Notes: a model not told the origin generated them from the letters alone. A DNA stretch of 64,000 nucleotides from Vicinamibacterales bacterium (GCA_035699745.1 DASSPH010000022.1:1-64000), one strand, 5' to 3'; shown: positions 45,763 through 53,420, numbered from the stretch's first letter. A program made the numbers and translations.

Positions 45763-46100
45763 CGCCGCTGGTCAAAGGACTCGTCGTCGCTGCGCTGCAC
45801 GTCGCGCTCACCGCCAGCCTTGGCGCCAAGCTGTTGATCGACCGCGCCATGCGGCCGCGCGTGTGGGTTCAGGTGGTCCCGGTCGATCCCGACGATCCGC
45901 TGCGCGGGCGCTACGTGCGGCTCCGCGTCAAGGACGGCGACGAACAGCTGGCGTTCTTCATTCCGGAGCACATTCCCGACCCCTCGATCCGCGAACCGGG
46001 CGAAGAGCTGTGGGCGGAAGTGACGCTGCCGCGAAAGGGTCCGCCGCGGCCGATCCGGCTCGCGGTGAAGAAGGACGGTGTGCTGACCCCTCTCAGATAG
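45759..46100 (+). CDS. GDYXXLXY family protein
   Basis: A 113-residue protein with one N-terminal membrane helix and a periplasmic domain. The name motif appears as RGRYVRLRV rather than GDYxxLxY, in the context VDPDDPLRGRY typical of the family. The ATG overlaps the DUF2157 stop by 4 bp. It ends 12 bp before the ArsC/Spx-like gene and in the same reading frame, so the latter may be cotranscribed. Confidence 0.8.
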   Translation: MTPLVKGLVVAALHVALTASLGAKLLIDRAMRPRVWVQVVPVDPDDPLRGRYVRLRVKDGDEQLAFFIPEHIPDPSIREPGEELWAEVTLPRKGPPRPIRLAVKKDGVLTPLR

Positions 46101-46112
46101 GACAATAGGGGC

Positions 46113-46442
46113 ATGGCGAAGCCGGTCTTCTACACCAAACCCACCTGAACCACGTGCAGGAACGCCAGGAGTTTCCTGGACGAACGCAACATCGCCGTCG
46201 AGCAGATCGACATCAACAAGAACCCGCCGAGCCGCGCCTTCCTCGAGCAGCACGTCGACGCGCAGCGCTTCCTCGACTTCGTGAGCACGCGCAGTCCGGT
46301 GTTCAAAGCGCGGCCGCTGCCCGCGTCGAAGAAGGAGGCGATCGATTTGATGATGGAGAACCCGAACCTGATCAAGCGGCCCATCCTGGTTCGCGGTTCC
46401 AGAGCGACCTTCGGCTTCGACAAGACGGCGTATGGCGCGTGA
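46113..46442 (+). CDS. ArsC/Spx family thioredoxin-fold protein, predicted selenoprotein (in-frame TGA)
   Basis: Read through TGA at 46146-46148, this frame gives 109 residues: MAKPVFYTKPT-U-TTCRNARSFL and on to NPNLIKRPILV and FGFDKTAYGA, all hallmarks of the ArsC/Spx/YffB family. The TGA falls at the first Cys of the family CxxC (usual PTCTTCR), giving U-T-T-C, a selenocysteine-Cys redox pair. A hairpin (46165-46179) follows at the distance expected of a bacterial SECIS. The frame stays open and family-like for 97 codons after the TGA, so this is not an ordinary truncation. Alternatives are a Cys-to-stop mutation or sequencing error. The next gene overlaps by 11 bp. Confidence 0.8.
46165..46179 (+). 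promoter_or_regulatory. predicted bacterial SECIS element
   Basis: Perfect stem-loop CCAGGA-GTT-TCCTGG. The apical loop begins with G followed by U and lies 22 bases after the TGA codon, within the 16-37 base window and loop rule of the bacterial SECIS model. It would bind SelB to recode the UGA as selenocysteine. Confidence 0.7.
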
Positions 46443-47373
46443 GGGGCGCATCCGGGTCGGCACGTCCGGCTGGAGCTACCCGTCGGGCGAAGGCACCTGG
46501 AAGGGTGTCTTCTATCCCGAGAAGAAGCCGAAGGAGTTCAACGAGCTGACGTTCTACGCGGAGCACTTCGACACGGTCGAGGTGAACTCGACCTTCTACC
46601 GCATCCCGGCGGTCAAGACGGCTGAAGAATGGGCGAAGCGCACGCCGAAGGACTTCGAGTTCTCGCTCAAGCTGTTTCAGAAGTTCACCCATCCCGAGAT
46701 GTTCCTGAAGGCGACCGGCAGGGATCCGGCGGACGTCGATCGCAAGGACGTCGACGAGTTCCGCGCCGTGCTCGACCCGCTGGCGGGCGCCGGGAAGCTG
46801 GGCGCGCTGCTCGCGCAGTTCCCCGCCAGCTTCAAGAACGAACCGGGCTCGCGCGATTATCTCGCCTGGCTGCTGCACGCGTTCCGCGAATACGACGTCG
46901 CGGTCGAGCTGCGCCATCGGAGCTTCAGCGACGACCCTGGCGAGACGATGGATCTGCTCGCCGAGTACGGCGCGGCGCTGGTGCAGATCGACGAGCCCAA
47001 GTTCAAGACCTCGATCCGCCAGGACCGGCGCGCCAACGTCAAGACGTTCTTCTACCTGCGGCTCCACGGCCGCAATGCGGCGCAGTGGTGGACGCACGAC
47101 AAGTCGGAGGACCGCTACAACTATCTCTACTCGGAAGCGGAGCTGGAACCGTTCGTCGACGCGGCGGAAGAGGCGGTCGAGAAGGTGAAGAAGGCGTATC
47201 TCTACGCCAACAACCATTTCTCGGCGAAATCGGTCGCCAACGCCGCGACGATCAAGAACAAGCTCGGGCAGCCGCTCGACGGCGAGTACCCCGAGACGTT
47301 CGTGCGGCGCTACCCGGACCTGAAGGGACTGGTGAAGATCCTGCCGGCTACTCCTTCACCGAAGCTCGTTTGA
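46432..47373 (+). CDS. DUF72 family TIM-barrel protein
   Basis: A 313-residue protein of the DUF72 (YecE-like) family: GTSGWSYPSGEGTWKGVFYPE at the start, VEVNSTFYRIP, VAVELRHRSF and YFYLRLHG-type segment (FFYLRLHGR), ending YLYANNHFSAKSVANA. The fold is a TIM barrel that may bind metal, but no function is established. It overlaps the predicted selenoprotein gene by 11 bp and the convergent cyclophilin by 26 bp. Confidence 0.88.
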   Translation: MAREGRIRVGTSGWSYPSGEGTWKGVFYPEKKPKEFNELTFYAEHFDTVEVNSTFYRIPAVKTAEEWAKRTPKDFEFSLKLFQKFTHPEMFLKATGRDPADVDRKDVDEFRAVLDPLAGAGKLGALLAQFPASFKNEPGSRDYLAWLLHAFREYDVAVELRHRSFSDDPGETMDLLAEYGAALVQIDEPKFKTSIRQDRRANVKTFFYLRLHGRNAAQWWTHDKSEDRYNYLYSEAELEPFVDAAEEAVEKVKKAYLYANNHFSAKSVANAATIKNKLGQPLDGEYPETFVRRYPDLKGLVKILPATPSPKLV

Positions 47374-47884
47374 GAACGTCGCCGCGCTGAATCTTCGCGA
47401 CCACGTCCATGCCCTTCAGCACTTTTCCGAAGACGGTGTATTTCCCATCGAGCTCCGGCGCCACGCGCCGCGTGATGTAGAACTGGCTGTCGGCATCAGC
47501 GGGGTTGCCGGAGTAGCCCATCCCCACCGCGCCCACGCCGTGCCGCCGCTTCTTCGTGATCTCGCCGACCCCGATCGGCTTGCCGCTGCCCTGCCGTCCC
47601 CACCAGGCCTGGCGGCTCACGTCCCGCGTGACGGGATCGCCGACCTGGACGACGAAGTTGGGATCGACGCGATGGAAGCGCAGCCCGTTGTAGAAGTTCT
47701 TCTTCACCAGTTCGACGATCCGCGCCACGGTCTTCGGCGCCTCTTCGGGGTAAGTCTCGAATTCGATGGTGCCTTTCGCGGTCTCGAGCACGATGACGCG
47801 TCCGGCGCCCGGAGATTTCTGCTGGGCGGAGACAGACACCAGCCAGACCACCGATACCGCGAGGGCCGCAACAAGTCTTCTCAT
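47348..47884 (-). CDS. secreted cyclophilin-type peptidyl-prolyl isomerase
   Basis: A 178-residue protein with signal peptide ending near SVSAQ, and a cyclophilin domain with YNGLRFHRVDPNFVVQVGDP (catalytic Arg in FHRV) and GNPADADSQFYIT. It should speed folding of exported proteins. It overlaps nth by 4 bp and is last in the long minus-strand run starting with the microcompartment genes. Confidence 0.9.
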   Translation of the reverse strand: MRRLVAALAVSVVWLVSVSAQQKSPGAGRVIVLETAKGTIEFETYPEEAPKTVARIVELVKKNFYNGLRFHRVDPNFVVQVGDPVTRDVSRQAWWGRQGSGKPIGVGEITKKRRHGVGAVGMGYSGNPADADSQFYITRRVAPELDGKYTVFGKVLKGMDVVAKIQRGDVLKRASVKE

Positions 47885-48570
47885 GGTTTCACCAACTTGC
47901 CGATCTTCCTTACGCCGATTTTCGGGCAAACGTCCACGAGCACGCACTGCGGGCACAGAGGATACACCGGACGGCAGACGTTCTGGCCCCAGGTCACGAG
48001 GTAGAGGTTCACCAGCGGCCACCAGCGGCGCGCCACCACGCCGTACAGCGCGTGCTCGGTCTCGTCCGGCGTCCGCGTCCCCACCCAGCCGAGACGGTTC
48101 GAGATGCGGTGCACGTGGGTGTCGACGCAGATGTTCTGGGTGCTCGCGTGCGCGAGAATCAGCACCAGGTTCGCCGTCTTCCGTCCCACGCCAGGCAGCG
48201 TCAGCAGCTCCTCCATCGTCGCCGGGACGCGGCCGCCGAAGCGCGTCACGAGCTGGCGGCACGTCTCGCGGACGTGGACCGCTTTGTTGCGGTAGAAGCT
48301 CGCGGGGTAGATCAGCTTCTCGATCCGCGATTCGGGCAGCTTCGCCATCTCGCGAGGGGTGCGCGCGACGCGGAACAGCCGCTCGGACGCCGCGGCCGTC
48401 ACCGCGTCCCTGGTCTGCGCCGACAGCATCGTCGCGATCAGCACCTGAAACGGATCTTCCTGCTGATCCTTCGCGACCTTCTCGACCGCCGGCTGGTCGA
48501 GACCGTCGATCGCCTTCGTCAGGCGGCGCATGACGAGATCGACGGGCGCCGCGACGGGCTTACGAGGCAA
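47881..48570 (-). CDS. nth: endonuclease III
   Basis: A 229-residue DNA glycosylase/AP lyase acting on oxidised pyrimidines. The helix-hairpin-helix LPGVGRKTANLVL holds the catalytic Lys, VDTHVHRI the catalytic Asp, and the [4Fe-4S] cysteines are spaced C-x6-C-x2-C-x5-C (CRPVYPLCPQC then C). Its start overlaps the dehydrogenase gene by 11 bp. Confidence 0.95.
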   Translation of the reverse strand: MPRKPVAAPVDLVMRRLTKAIDGLDQPAVEKVAKDQQEDPFQVLIATMLSAQTRDAVTAAASERLFRVARTPREMAKLPESRIEKLIYPASFYRNKAVHVRETCRQLVTRFGGRVPATMEELLTLPGVGRKTANLVLILAHASTQNICVDTHVHRISNRLGWVGTRTPDETEHALYGVVARRWWPLVNLYLVTWGQNVCRPVYPLCPQCVLVDVCPKIGVRKIGKLVKP

Positions 48571-49477
48571 TCGGGGTGAGTGGTTCGGAGCCGGCGAGGA
48601 CGCTGAGCACGTTGCGGGCCGCGAGCTCCGCCATCGCGGTCCGCGTTTCGCGGGTGGCGCTGCCGAGATGCGGCACCAGGATGACGTTCTCGAACTGCAG
48701 CAGTCCGGGGTGCACCTCCGGCTCGCGCTCGTAGACGTCGAGGCCCGCGCCCGCGATCAGGCGCTCGCTCAGCGCCCACACGAGCGCCTCTTCGTCGACG
48801 ACGGATCCTCGCCCGGCGTTGACGAGGAACGCGGAACGCTTCATTCGCGCGAAGGTCTTCTTGTTGAAGAGATGCCTGGTCTCCGGCGTCCCCGGCACGT
48901 GAATCGAAATCACGTCGGAGGAGACGAGCAGCGCATCGAACGGCATGTCGTGTTTCGCGAACACTGCCTTCATCCCGAACGCGGACGCTTTGGCCGCCAC
49001 GGCGCGTCCGATCCGGCCGCGGCCGACGATCCCGAGCTGCTTGCCGCGCAGCTCCGTTCCGAGCATGAAGTCCAGCGCCCACCCCTTCCAGCGGCCCGCA
49101 CGGACGAGGCGGTCTCCCTCGGCGACGCGCCGCGCGATCCCGAGAATCAGCGCCCACGTCAGCTCCGCGGTGGCTTCCGTGAGAACGTCTGGCGTGTTGG
49201 TCACGATCACGCCGCGCTTCGCGGCGGCGGGCAGGTCGATGTTGTCGTATCCGACGGCGATGTTGGCCACGATCTTCAGCGCAGGCGCGGCCTGGAGCAG
49301 CGCGCGGTCGATCCTGTCGGTCAGCACGCAGATCAGCGCGTCGGTGTCGGCGACGCTCTGGATCAGCTCCTCGCGCGGGATCGCGCCGGGGCCGCTATAG
49401 ACGTCGACGCGGTGCTGCGCCTCGAGCAGGGTGAGAACGGACGAAGGTACGCGCCTGGTGAGAAGGACTCGTCCCAA
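48560..49477 (-). CDS. D-2-hydroxyacid dehydrogenase (glyoxylate/hydroxypyruvate reductase type)
   Basis: A 305-residue NAD(P)-dependent enzyme; the TTG at 49477, 10 bp after the upstream stop, is chosen because it leaves the family start GRVLLTRR. NAD-binding GRGRIG is near residue 155, and the catalytic Arg, Glu and His are in NAGRGSVVDE, DVYEREPEV and VPHLGSA. Its place directly after microcompartment genes suggests it reduces a 2-oxoacid made by that pathway, but the enzyme carries no clear shell-targeting tail. Confidence 0.85.
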   Translation of the reverse strand: MGRVLLTRRVPSSVLTLLEAQHRVDVYSGPGAIPREELIQSVADTDALICVLTDRIDRALLQAAPALKIVANIAVGYDNIDLPAAAKRGVIVTNTPDVLTEATAELTWALILGIARRVAEGDRLVRAGRWKGWALDFMLGTELRGKQLGIVGRGRIGRAVAAKASAFGMKAVFAKHDMPFDALLVSSDVISIHVPGTPETRHLFNKKTFARMKRSAFLVNAGRGSVVDEEALVWALSERLIAGAGLDVYEREPEVHPGLLQFENVILVPHLGSATRETRTAMAELAARNVLSVLAGSEPLTPIAS

Positions 49478-49487
49478 CGACTGGAGC

Positions 49488-49706
49488 CTAATGGCCGTGC
49501 GTCTGGCAGTACCCGCAGTGGTTGCAGGCGACGCCCGGTTCGATGATGCAGGGGCCGTCCGAGGGCGGCAGCGCATATTGATAGCTGCTCGGATGCGGCG
49601 TCAGGTGAAGCAGGCGGGGCTCGTCCTGCACCACGGGGTCGCCGCCCCGCGCGGACACGCGGGCGATCGTCTCGCGGATGATCGAGCGCAGCGCGTCTTC
49701 GTTCAT
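49488..49706 (-). CDS. small microcompartment-locus protein with amphipathic N-helix and Cys/His tail
   Basis: A 72-residue protein of unknown function. The first 17 residues (MNEDALRSIIRETIARV) form an amphipathic helix like encapsulation peptides of microcompartment cargo, then a linker, then CNHCGYCQTHGH at the C-terminus, a compact Cys/His cluster that could bind Zn or an FeS centre. It overlaps the upstream pentamer gene by 4 bp. It could instead be the remnant N-terminus of a lost cargo enzyme, but the tail argues for a real small protein. Confidence 0.6.
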   Translation of the reverse strand: MNEDALRSIIRETIARVSARGGDPVVQDEPRLLHLTPHPSSYQYALPPSDGPCIIEPGVACNHCGYCQTHGH

Positions 49707-49975
49707 GCTCCCGTCTCCACCGCGTCGATGATGCCGATGATCGCCGCGTCCACCGCGGCCGCCTTCCTGCCGAGCGCCTGGCCGGCGGCCTTCCCTTCGA
49801 TCACGACCAGCACCCGCTCGCCCACGCCGGCCCCCACCGAATCGATCGCCAGCAGCGTCGTGCCGCGCGGCTGCCCCTCGAGCGACAGCGGCTGCACGAG
49901 CAACAGCTTCGCCCCTTCGAGCTTCCGGTTCTTCTGCGTCGCGACGACGGTCCCCACTACGCGGCAGATCTGCAT
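49703..49975 (-). CDS. BMC-P (EutN/CcmL) pentamer vertex protein 1
   Basis: A 90-residue EutN/CcmL family protein that caps the vertices of a microcompartment shell. The pattern MQICRVVGTVVATQKNRKLEG, LLAIDSVGAGVGERVLVV and AAIIGIIDAVE is diagnostic. It is the third of three adjacent pentamer genes and overlaps its neighbour by one base. Pairwise the three are clearly paralogues but differ in the loop after GERVLVV. Confidence 0.93.
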   Translation of the reverse strand: MQICRVVGTVVATQKNRKLEGAKLLLVQPLSLEGQPRGTTLLAIDSVGAGVGERVLVVIEGKAAGQALGRKAAAVDAAIIGIIDAVETGA

Positions 49976-50244
49976 CAGGATTCCGCGTTCCAGTGGTCGA
50001 CGATGCCGACGATCGAGGCGTCGGTCGGCGGCTCGACCGGATAGAACGGGAACGCGGCTTCGCGGCCGCGGACGAAGAACACGTTTTCACCGACGCCGGC
50101 GCCGACGGAATCGAGCGCGACCAGGGTGCGCCCGGCCGCCTCGCCGGCGGCGTTGAGCGGCTGCAGGACGAGCAGCTTGGTGCCCGTGAGGTTCGCGTCC
50201 TTGATCGTCGCCACCACTTCGCCGATCACCCTGGCGAGCTGCAC
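49975..50244 (-). CDS. BMC-P (EutN/CcmL) pentamer vertex protein 2
   Basis: An 89-residue EutN/CcmL protein (MQLARVIGEVVATIKDANL, VALDSVGAGVGENVFFV, ASIVGIVD). It differs from its neighbours by an aromatic insert (AAFPFYPVEPP) before the last strand, which may change the vertex surface. It follows the next pentamer gene by 1 bp. Confidence 0.93.
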   Translation of the reverse strand: MQLARVIGEVVATIKDANLTGTKLLVLQPLNAAGEAAGRTLVALDSVGAGVGENVFFVRGREAAFPFYPVEPPTDASIVGIVDHWNAES

Positions 50245-50245
50245 G

Positions 50246-50515
50246 TCAGTCCCTGACTTCGACGGCGTCGACGATGCCGACGATCGCGGCGTCCACGGGG
50301 CAGTCCTTGAGGCCGGCGGCCATGCGCGCCGAGCTGCCGCTGACGATCAGCACGGTTTCGCCGAAGCCGGCGTCGACGGTGTCGACGGCGACCAGGTAGT
50401 TCCCCTCGGCCTTGCCTGACGGATCGACGGGCCGCGCGACCAGGAGCTTGGAGCTGACCAACCGCTCGTCCTTCCGCGTCGCGACCACGGTCCCGACGAC
50501 CTTGGCGAGAATCAT
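50246..50515 (-). CDS. BMC-P (EutN/CcmL) pentamer vertex protein 3
   Basis: An 89-residue EutN/CcmL protein (MILAKVVGTVVATRKDERL, LVAVDTVDAGFGETVLIV, DAAIVGIVDAVE). It is first of the pentamer trio, 26 bp after the hexamer shell gene. Three pentamer paralogues per locus is the PVM-type microcompartment pattern. Confidence 0.93.
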   Translation of the reverse strand: MILAKVVGTVVATRKDERLVSSKLLVARPVDPSGKAEGNYLVAVDTVDAGFGETVLIVSGSSARMAAGLKDCPVDAAIVGIVDAVEVRD

Positions 50516-50541
50516 TTATTCGCGCAGCTCGCTCGCCGGCG

Positions 50542-50832
50542 TCACTTCGCGGCGGTGGCCTTGCCGATGGGCAGCGCGTCCTCGAGGTTCGCGTGCGGAC
50601 GAGGGATCACGTGCACCGACACCAGCTCGCCGACGCGCCGCGCCGCCGCCGCGCCGGCGTCGGTGGCCGCTTTCACGGCGGCGACATCGCCGCGCACGAT
50701 CGCGGTGACGTAGCCGGCGCCGATCTTCTCCCAGCCGACGAGCGTCACCTTGGCGGCCTTGACCATCGCGTCCGCCGCTTCGATCATCGCGACGAGACCC
50801 TTGGTCTCGACCATCCCTAGCGCTTCACCCAT
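50542..50832 (-). CDS. BMC-H hexameric shell protein
   Basis: A 96-residue single-BMC-domain shell protein: [34 protein letters not shown] at the start (shown in parts: LGMVETKG and AADAMVKAA), then [19 protein letters not shown] and SVHVIPRPH, as in EutM/PduA-type facets. It is the only hexamer gene in the window and no tandem-domain (BMC-T) gene is seen. A strong AGGAGAGAG precedes the ATG, matching the need for high shell expression, with a hairpin just upstream. Confidence 0.94.
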   Translation of the reverse strand: MGEALGMVETKGLVAMIEAADAMVKAAKVTLVGWEKIGAGYVTAIVRGDVAAVKAATDAGAAAARRVGELVSVHVIPRPHANLEDALPIGKATAAK

Positions 50833-50846
50833 TACTCTCTCCTTGT

Positions 50847-50866
50847 CTTCCGGCCGACGCCGGAAG
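50847..50866 (-). promoter_or_regulatory. hairpin upstream of the BMC-H ribosome binding site
   Basis: A perfect 8-bp stem CTTCCGGC / GCCGGAAG with a 4-base loop lies in the 52-bp gap between the aldolase and hexamer genes, directly before AGGAGAGAG. It may protect the 3' side transcript or tune the shell-to-enzyme ratio. No T-run follows, so full termination is unlikely. Confidence 0.55.
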
Positions 50867-50884
50867 GCACCACGTACCGGTTTC

Positions 50885-51733
50885 TCACGCCGATGATCTG
50901 CCGATCTCCCGGACAGCCGCCTCGATCAACGCGGTCAGTTCCCGGTATGTTAGCCGAATTTCGCCGTCCTTACCCGCCGCGCCGGCGGCGTCGGCAACCA
51001 GCCGCGGGCCGTCGGTGTCCGGCGCGAACACCGTCTGGCAGTTCACCGAATCACCGAGCGCGGCGGAGTCCGGCTGACAGATCGGCGCCGGCGCCGCGAT
51101 CCCGTACATGCCGCGCAGCCCCTGCAGCCGATCGACCTCCTGCCGCGACAGCAGCCGCTCGCCGCCCAGCAGGCGGGCCACCAGGCTGATCTTGGCGAAG
51201 TGCTCGATCGTCTCCATCTTGTAGTACGCCGCGAAGACGTCGCCGCCGATCGTGAGCGCGCCATGATTCGCCAGCAGCATGCCGTCGTGCGCTTTCACGT
51301 ACTTGCGGACGGCCTCGGGCAGCTCCCTGGTGGACGGAGTCGCGTATTCCGCAATCGGCACGCTCCCCAGGGTCGTCACCACCTCGGCCAGCACCGCCCG
51401 ATCGAGCGGAATGCCGGCCACCGCGAAGCCGGTCGCGATCGGCGGATGCGCGTGGACGACCGCCCTGGCGTCCGGCCGCTGCCGGTACACCTCGAGGTGC
51501 ATCTGCATCTCGGACGACGGATCGCGCTCCCCTGCGAGCTTGCGCCCCTCGAGATCGGTGATGCACATCATCGCCGGCGTCATGAAGCCCTTGCAGACGC
51601 TCTTCGGCGTCATCAGCAGACGGCCGGCGTCGAGCCGGACGCTGATGTTGCCGTCGTTCGACGCGGTGTAGCCGCGGGCGTAGAGCCGGCGGCCCACCTC
51701 GACGATCGCGTCGCGCAGCTCCTGCTCGTTCAT
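50885..51733 (-). CDS. class II aldolase with microcompartment-targeting tail
   Basis: A 282-residue zinc aldolase of the fuculose/rhamnulose-phosphate type. Family motifs: [19 protein letters not shown] (base Glu), VVHAHPP (two zinc His) and ANHGALT (third His). The last 20 residues ([17 protein letters not shown]) form an amphipathic helix after a linker, like the encapsulation peptides of PVM-type cargo aldolases. It should release lactaldehyde or a related aldehyde inside the shell. It precedes the shell genes and overlaps the upstream small membrane gene by 4 bp. Confidence 0.88.
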   Translation of the reverse strand: MNEQELRDAIVEVGRRLYARGYTASNDGNISVRLDAGRLLMTPKSVCKGFMTPAMMCITDLEGRKLAGERDPSSEMQMHLEVYRQRPDARAVVHAHPPIATGFAVAGIPLDRAVLAEVVTTLGSVPIAEYATPSTRELPEAVRKYVKAHDGMLLANHGALTIGGDVFAAYYKMETIEHFAKISLVARLLGGERLLSRQEVDRLQGLRGMYGIAAPAPICQPDSAALGDSVNCQTVFAPDTDGPRLVADAAGAAGKDGEIRLTYRELTALIEAAVREIGRSSA

Positions 51734-51981
51734 TTGGCGAACTTCGCCTGGTAGGCGCGGCGGCACTGGTCGGAGCAGAAGAAGCGCATCTCGCTGCCGC
51801 TGCCGAACGACGGCGCGTTCGTCGGCGCGACGAAGGTGCCGCAGATCGGATCGCGCACCAGCGCGACCGCCTGCGGCGCCGACGCGGCGCCGCGGATCCC
51901 GTCGACGATGCCGCGGACCAGGCGCATCAGGGCGCGGATCACCAGGATCAGCAGTACCAGCTTGAGAATCCAGCCGGTCAT
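51730..51981 (-). CDS. small membrane protein with YHS/TRASH-like Cys motif
   Basis: An 83-residue protein with an N-terminal membrane helix (ILKLVLLILVIRALMRLV) and a cytosolic or periplasmic part with VRDPICGTFVAP and RFFCSDQCRRAYQ, the Cys pattern of YHS/TRASH-type metal-binding domains. It overlaps both neighbours by 4 bp. It is of a type common next to unrelated genes in Acidobacteria and Proteobacteria; its link to the shell genes is only positional. Confidence 0.7.
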   Translation of the reverse strand: MTGWILKLVLLILVIRALMRLVRGIVDGIRGAASAPQAVALVRDPICGTFVAPTNAPSFGSGSEMRFFCSDQCRRAYQAKFAK

Positions 51982-52574
51982 TTCTTCTCGACGTCCGGGT
52001 GCGCCGCCTTCACGCCCGCCAGCGCCTGCTCTGCGGCGCGGGCTTCGTCGCTGCCGGGCGCCGCCGCGAGCACGCGCTGCCACGCCTCGGCCGCCCCCTT
52101 GAGGTCCTGCTTCCCGAAGGCGCGGACGATGCCGACGTTGAGCAGGGTCTTGGCATGTCTGGCGTCGATCGCCAGCGATCGATCGAACTGCTGCAGCGCC
52201 TTGTCCGGCTGGTTCATGTAGTAGTACGCGATCCCGAGATCGGTACTGGCGTTCACGTCTTTCGGCTGAATCTCGAGCGCCGCCTGGTACCATTCCGCCG
52301 CCTCGGGGAAACGGCCGGCGTCGAAATAGAGATTGCCGAGCTGCACGCGCGACGCCGCGTCGCGCGGATTCTGCTGCGCGGCCGTCTTCAGCGCCGACGC
52401 GCGGGTCTCATCGAGCGGCGGCGCCGCCTGGGCACCGCTGTTCGCCGGTTGGCTGGCCGCGGCGGGCGCGGCGGTGGGCGAGGGTGGCACGCCCTGCTGG
52501 CTGCCGAGGATCCAGCCGACCAGGACGCCGAAGAACACTCCGGCCAGGCCGACGACGAGCGATTCTTTAGACAC
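51978..52574 (-). CDS. membrane-anchored TPR protein
   Basis: A 198-residue protein with an N-terminal membrane helix (VVGLAGVFFGVLVGWILGS), an Ala/Pro-rich linker to residue 50, and four TPR units (for example PRDAASRVQLGNLYFDAGRFPEAAEWYQAAL). The form resembles the C-terminal part of CcmH/NrfG-like assembly factors. It heads the overlapping minus-strand run leading into the microcompartment genes, 84 bp after pdxJ. Confidence 0.8.
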   Translation of the reverse strand: MSKESLVVGLAGVFFGVLVGWILGSQQGVPPSPTAAPAAASQPANSGAQAAPPLDETRASALKTAAQQNPRDAASRVQLGNLYFDAGRFPEAAEWYQAALEIQPKDVNASTDLGIAYYYMNQPDKALQQFDRSLAIDARHAKTLLNVGIVRAFGKQDLKGAAEAWQRVLAAAPGSDEARAAEQALAGVKAAHPDVEKK

Positions 52575-52658
52575 GGCGGATCCCGATCATATTTCATCCG
52601 CGGGGTCTCGACCCTCGGACTCCCCCACACGCGCCAGGCTCGTCCGCACGGACCCCTC

Positions 52659-53402
52659 CTAGCGCGGAGCCTCACAGGCGCGGAGGTAGTCGCGGACGGC
52701 GCGGTCCAGGCCGACGTACAGCGCGTGGCTGATGAGCGCATGGCCGATCGAGACTTCGTCGAGATGCGGCAGCGTGCGGAACAGCGTCAGGTTGTCGAGG
52801 TCGAGATCGTGGCCGGCGTTGACGCCCATGCCGAGCGCGTGGGCGACGTTCGCCGCTTCGATGTAACGGCGGAAGCTGGCGTCCGCCTGGGCCGCCCCCT
52901 GCTTGTACGCCCGCGCGAAGGGCTCGGTGTAGAGCTCGACGCGATCGCCGCCGATCGACGCCGCCCATTCGACCGCCGCCCGCTCCGGCTCGACGAACAG
53001 GCTGACGCGAATGGCGCGCGAGCGCAGGTCCTCGACGATGCCCTGCATCTCGCCGCGCGGCGTGTCGGGCGGCCAGCCCGCCTGGCTGGTCACTTCGCCG
53101 GGACGCACCGGCACGAGCGTGCACTGGTGCGGCCGCACCTCGCGGACCATCGCCAGCAGATCGGGGCGCGGATCCCCCTCGATGTTGAACTCGACCGTGC
53201 CACGGTGCGGCGCGAGGAACTGCGCCAGCGCCGGCACGTCATGCCGGGTGATGTGCCGCTCGTCGGCGCGCGGATGGATCGTGATGCCGTGCGCCCCCGC
53301 GCTGACGCACACCCGCGCCGCATCGACCACCGACGGCAGCGCCCCGCCGCGCGAGTTGCGCAGCGTCGCCACTTTGTTGACGTTCACCGAAAGACGCGCC
53401 AC
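52659..53402 (-). CDS. pdxJ: pyridoxine 5'-phosphate synthase
   Basis: A 247-residue TIM-barrel enzyme that closes the pyridoxine ring from 1-deoxyxylulose 5-phosphate and amino-acetone phosphate. Motifs: LSVNVNKVATLRNSRG, GITIHPRADERHI, FNIEGDP, and GVNAGHDLDLDNL. Length is typical. It follows glmM by 15 bp of the GATCACCC repeat. Confidence 0.95.
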   Translation of the reverse strand: MARLSVNVNKVATLRNSRGGALPSVVDAARVCVSAGAHGITIHPRADERHITRHDVPALAQFLAPHRGTVEFNIEGDPRPDLLAMVREVRPHQCTLVPVRPGEVTSQAGWPPDTPRGEMQGIVEDLRSRAIRVSLFVEPERAAVEWAASIGGDRVELYTEPFARAYKQGAAQADASFRRYIEAANVAHALGMGVNAGHDLDLDNLTLFRTLPHLDEVSIGHALISHALYVGLDRAVRDYLRACEAPR

Positions 53403-53420
53403 GTTCCGATCACCCGATCA
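53403..53420. repeat. short GATCACCC repeat
   Basis: Two copies of the 8-bp unit GATCACCC lie between the pdxJ start and the glmM stop and extend into the glmM stop codon. Same unit as at 185-227. Confidence 0.55.

Noticed and set aside
46113-46145. The ArsC-like gene read as an ordinary short or broken gene ending at TGA
   Set aside because: The family pattern continues in frame after the TGA to a normal end, TGA falls on the catalytic Cys position and a SECIS-like hairpin follows; a pseudogene remains possible but less likely.
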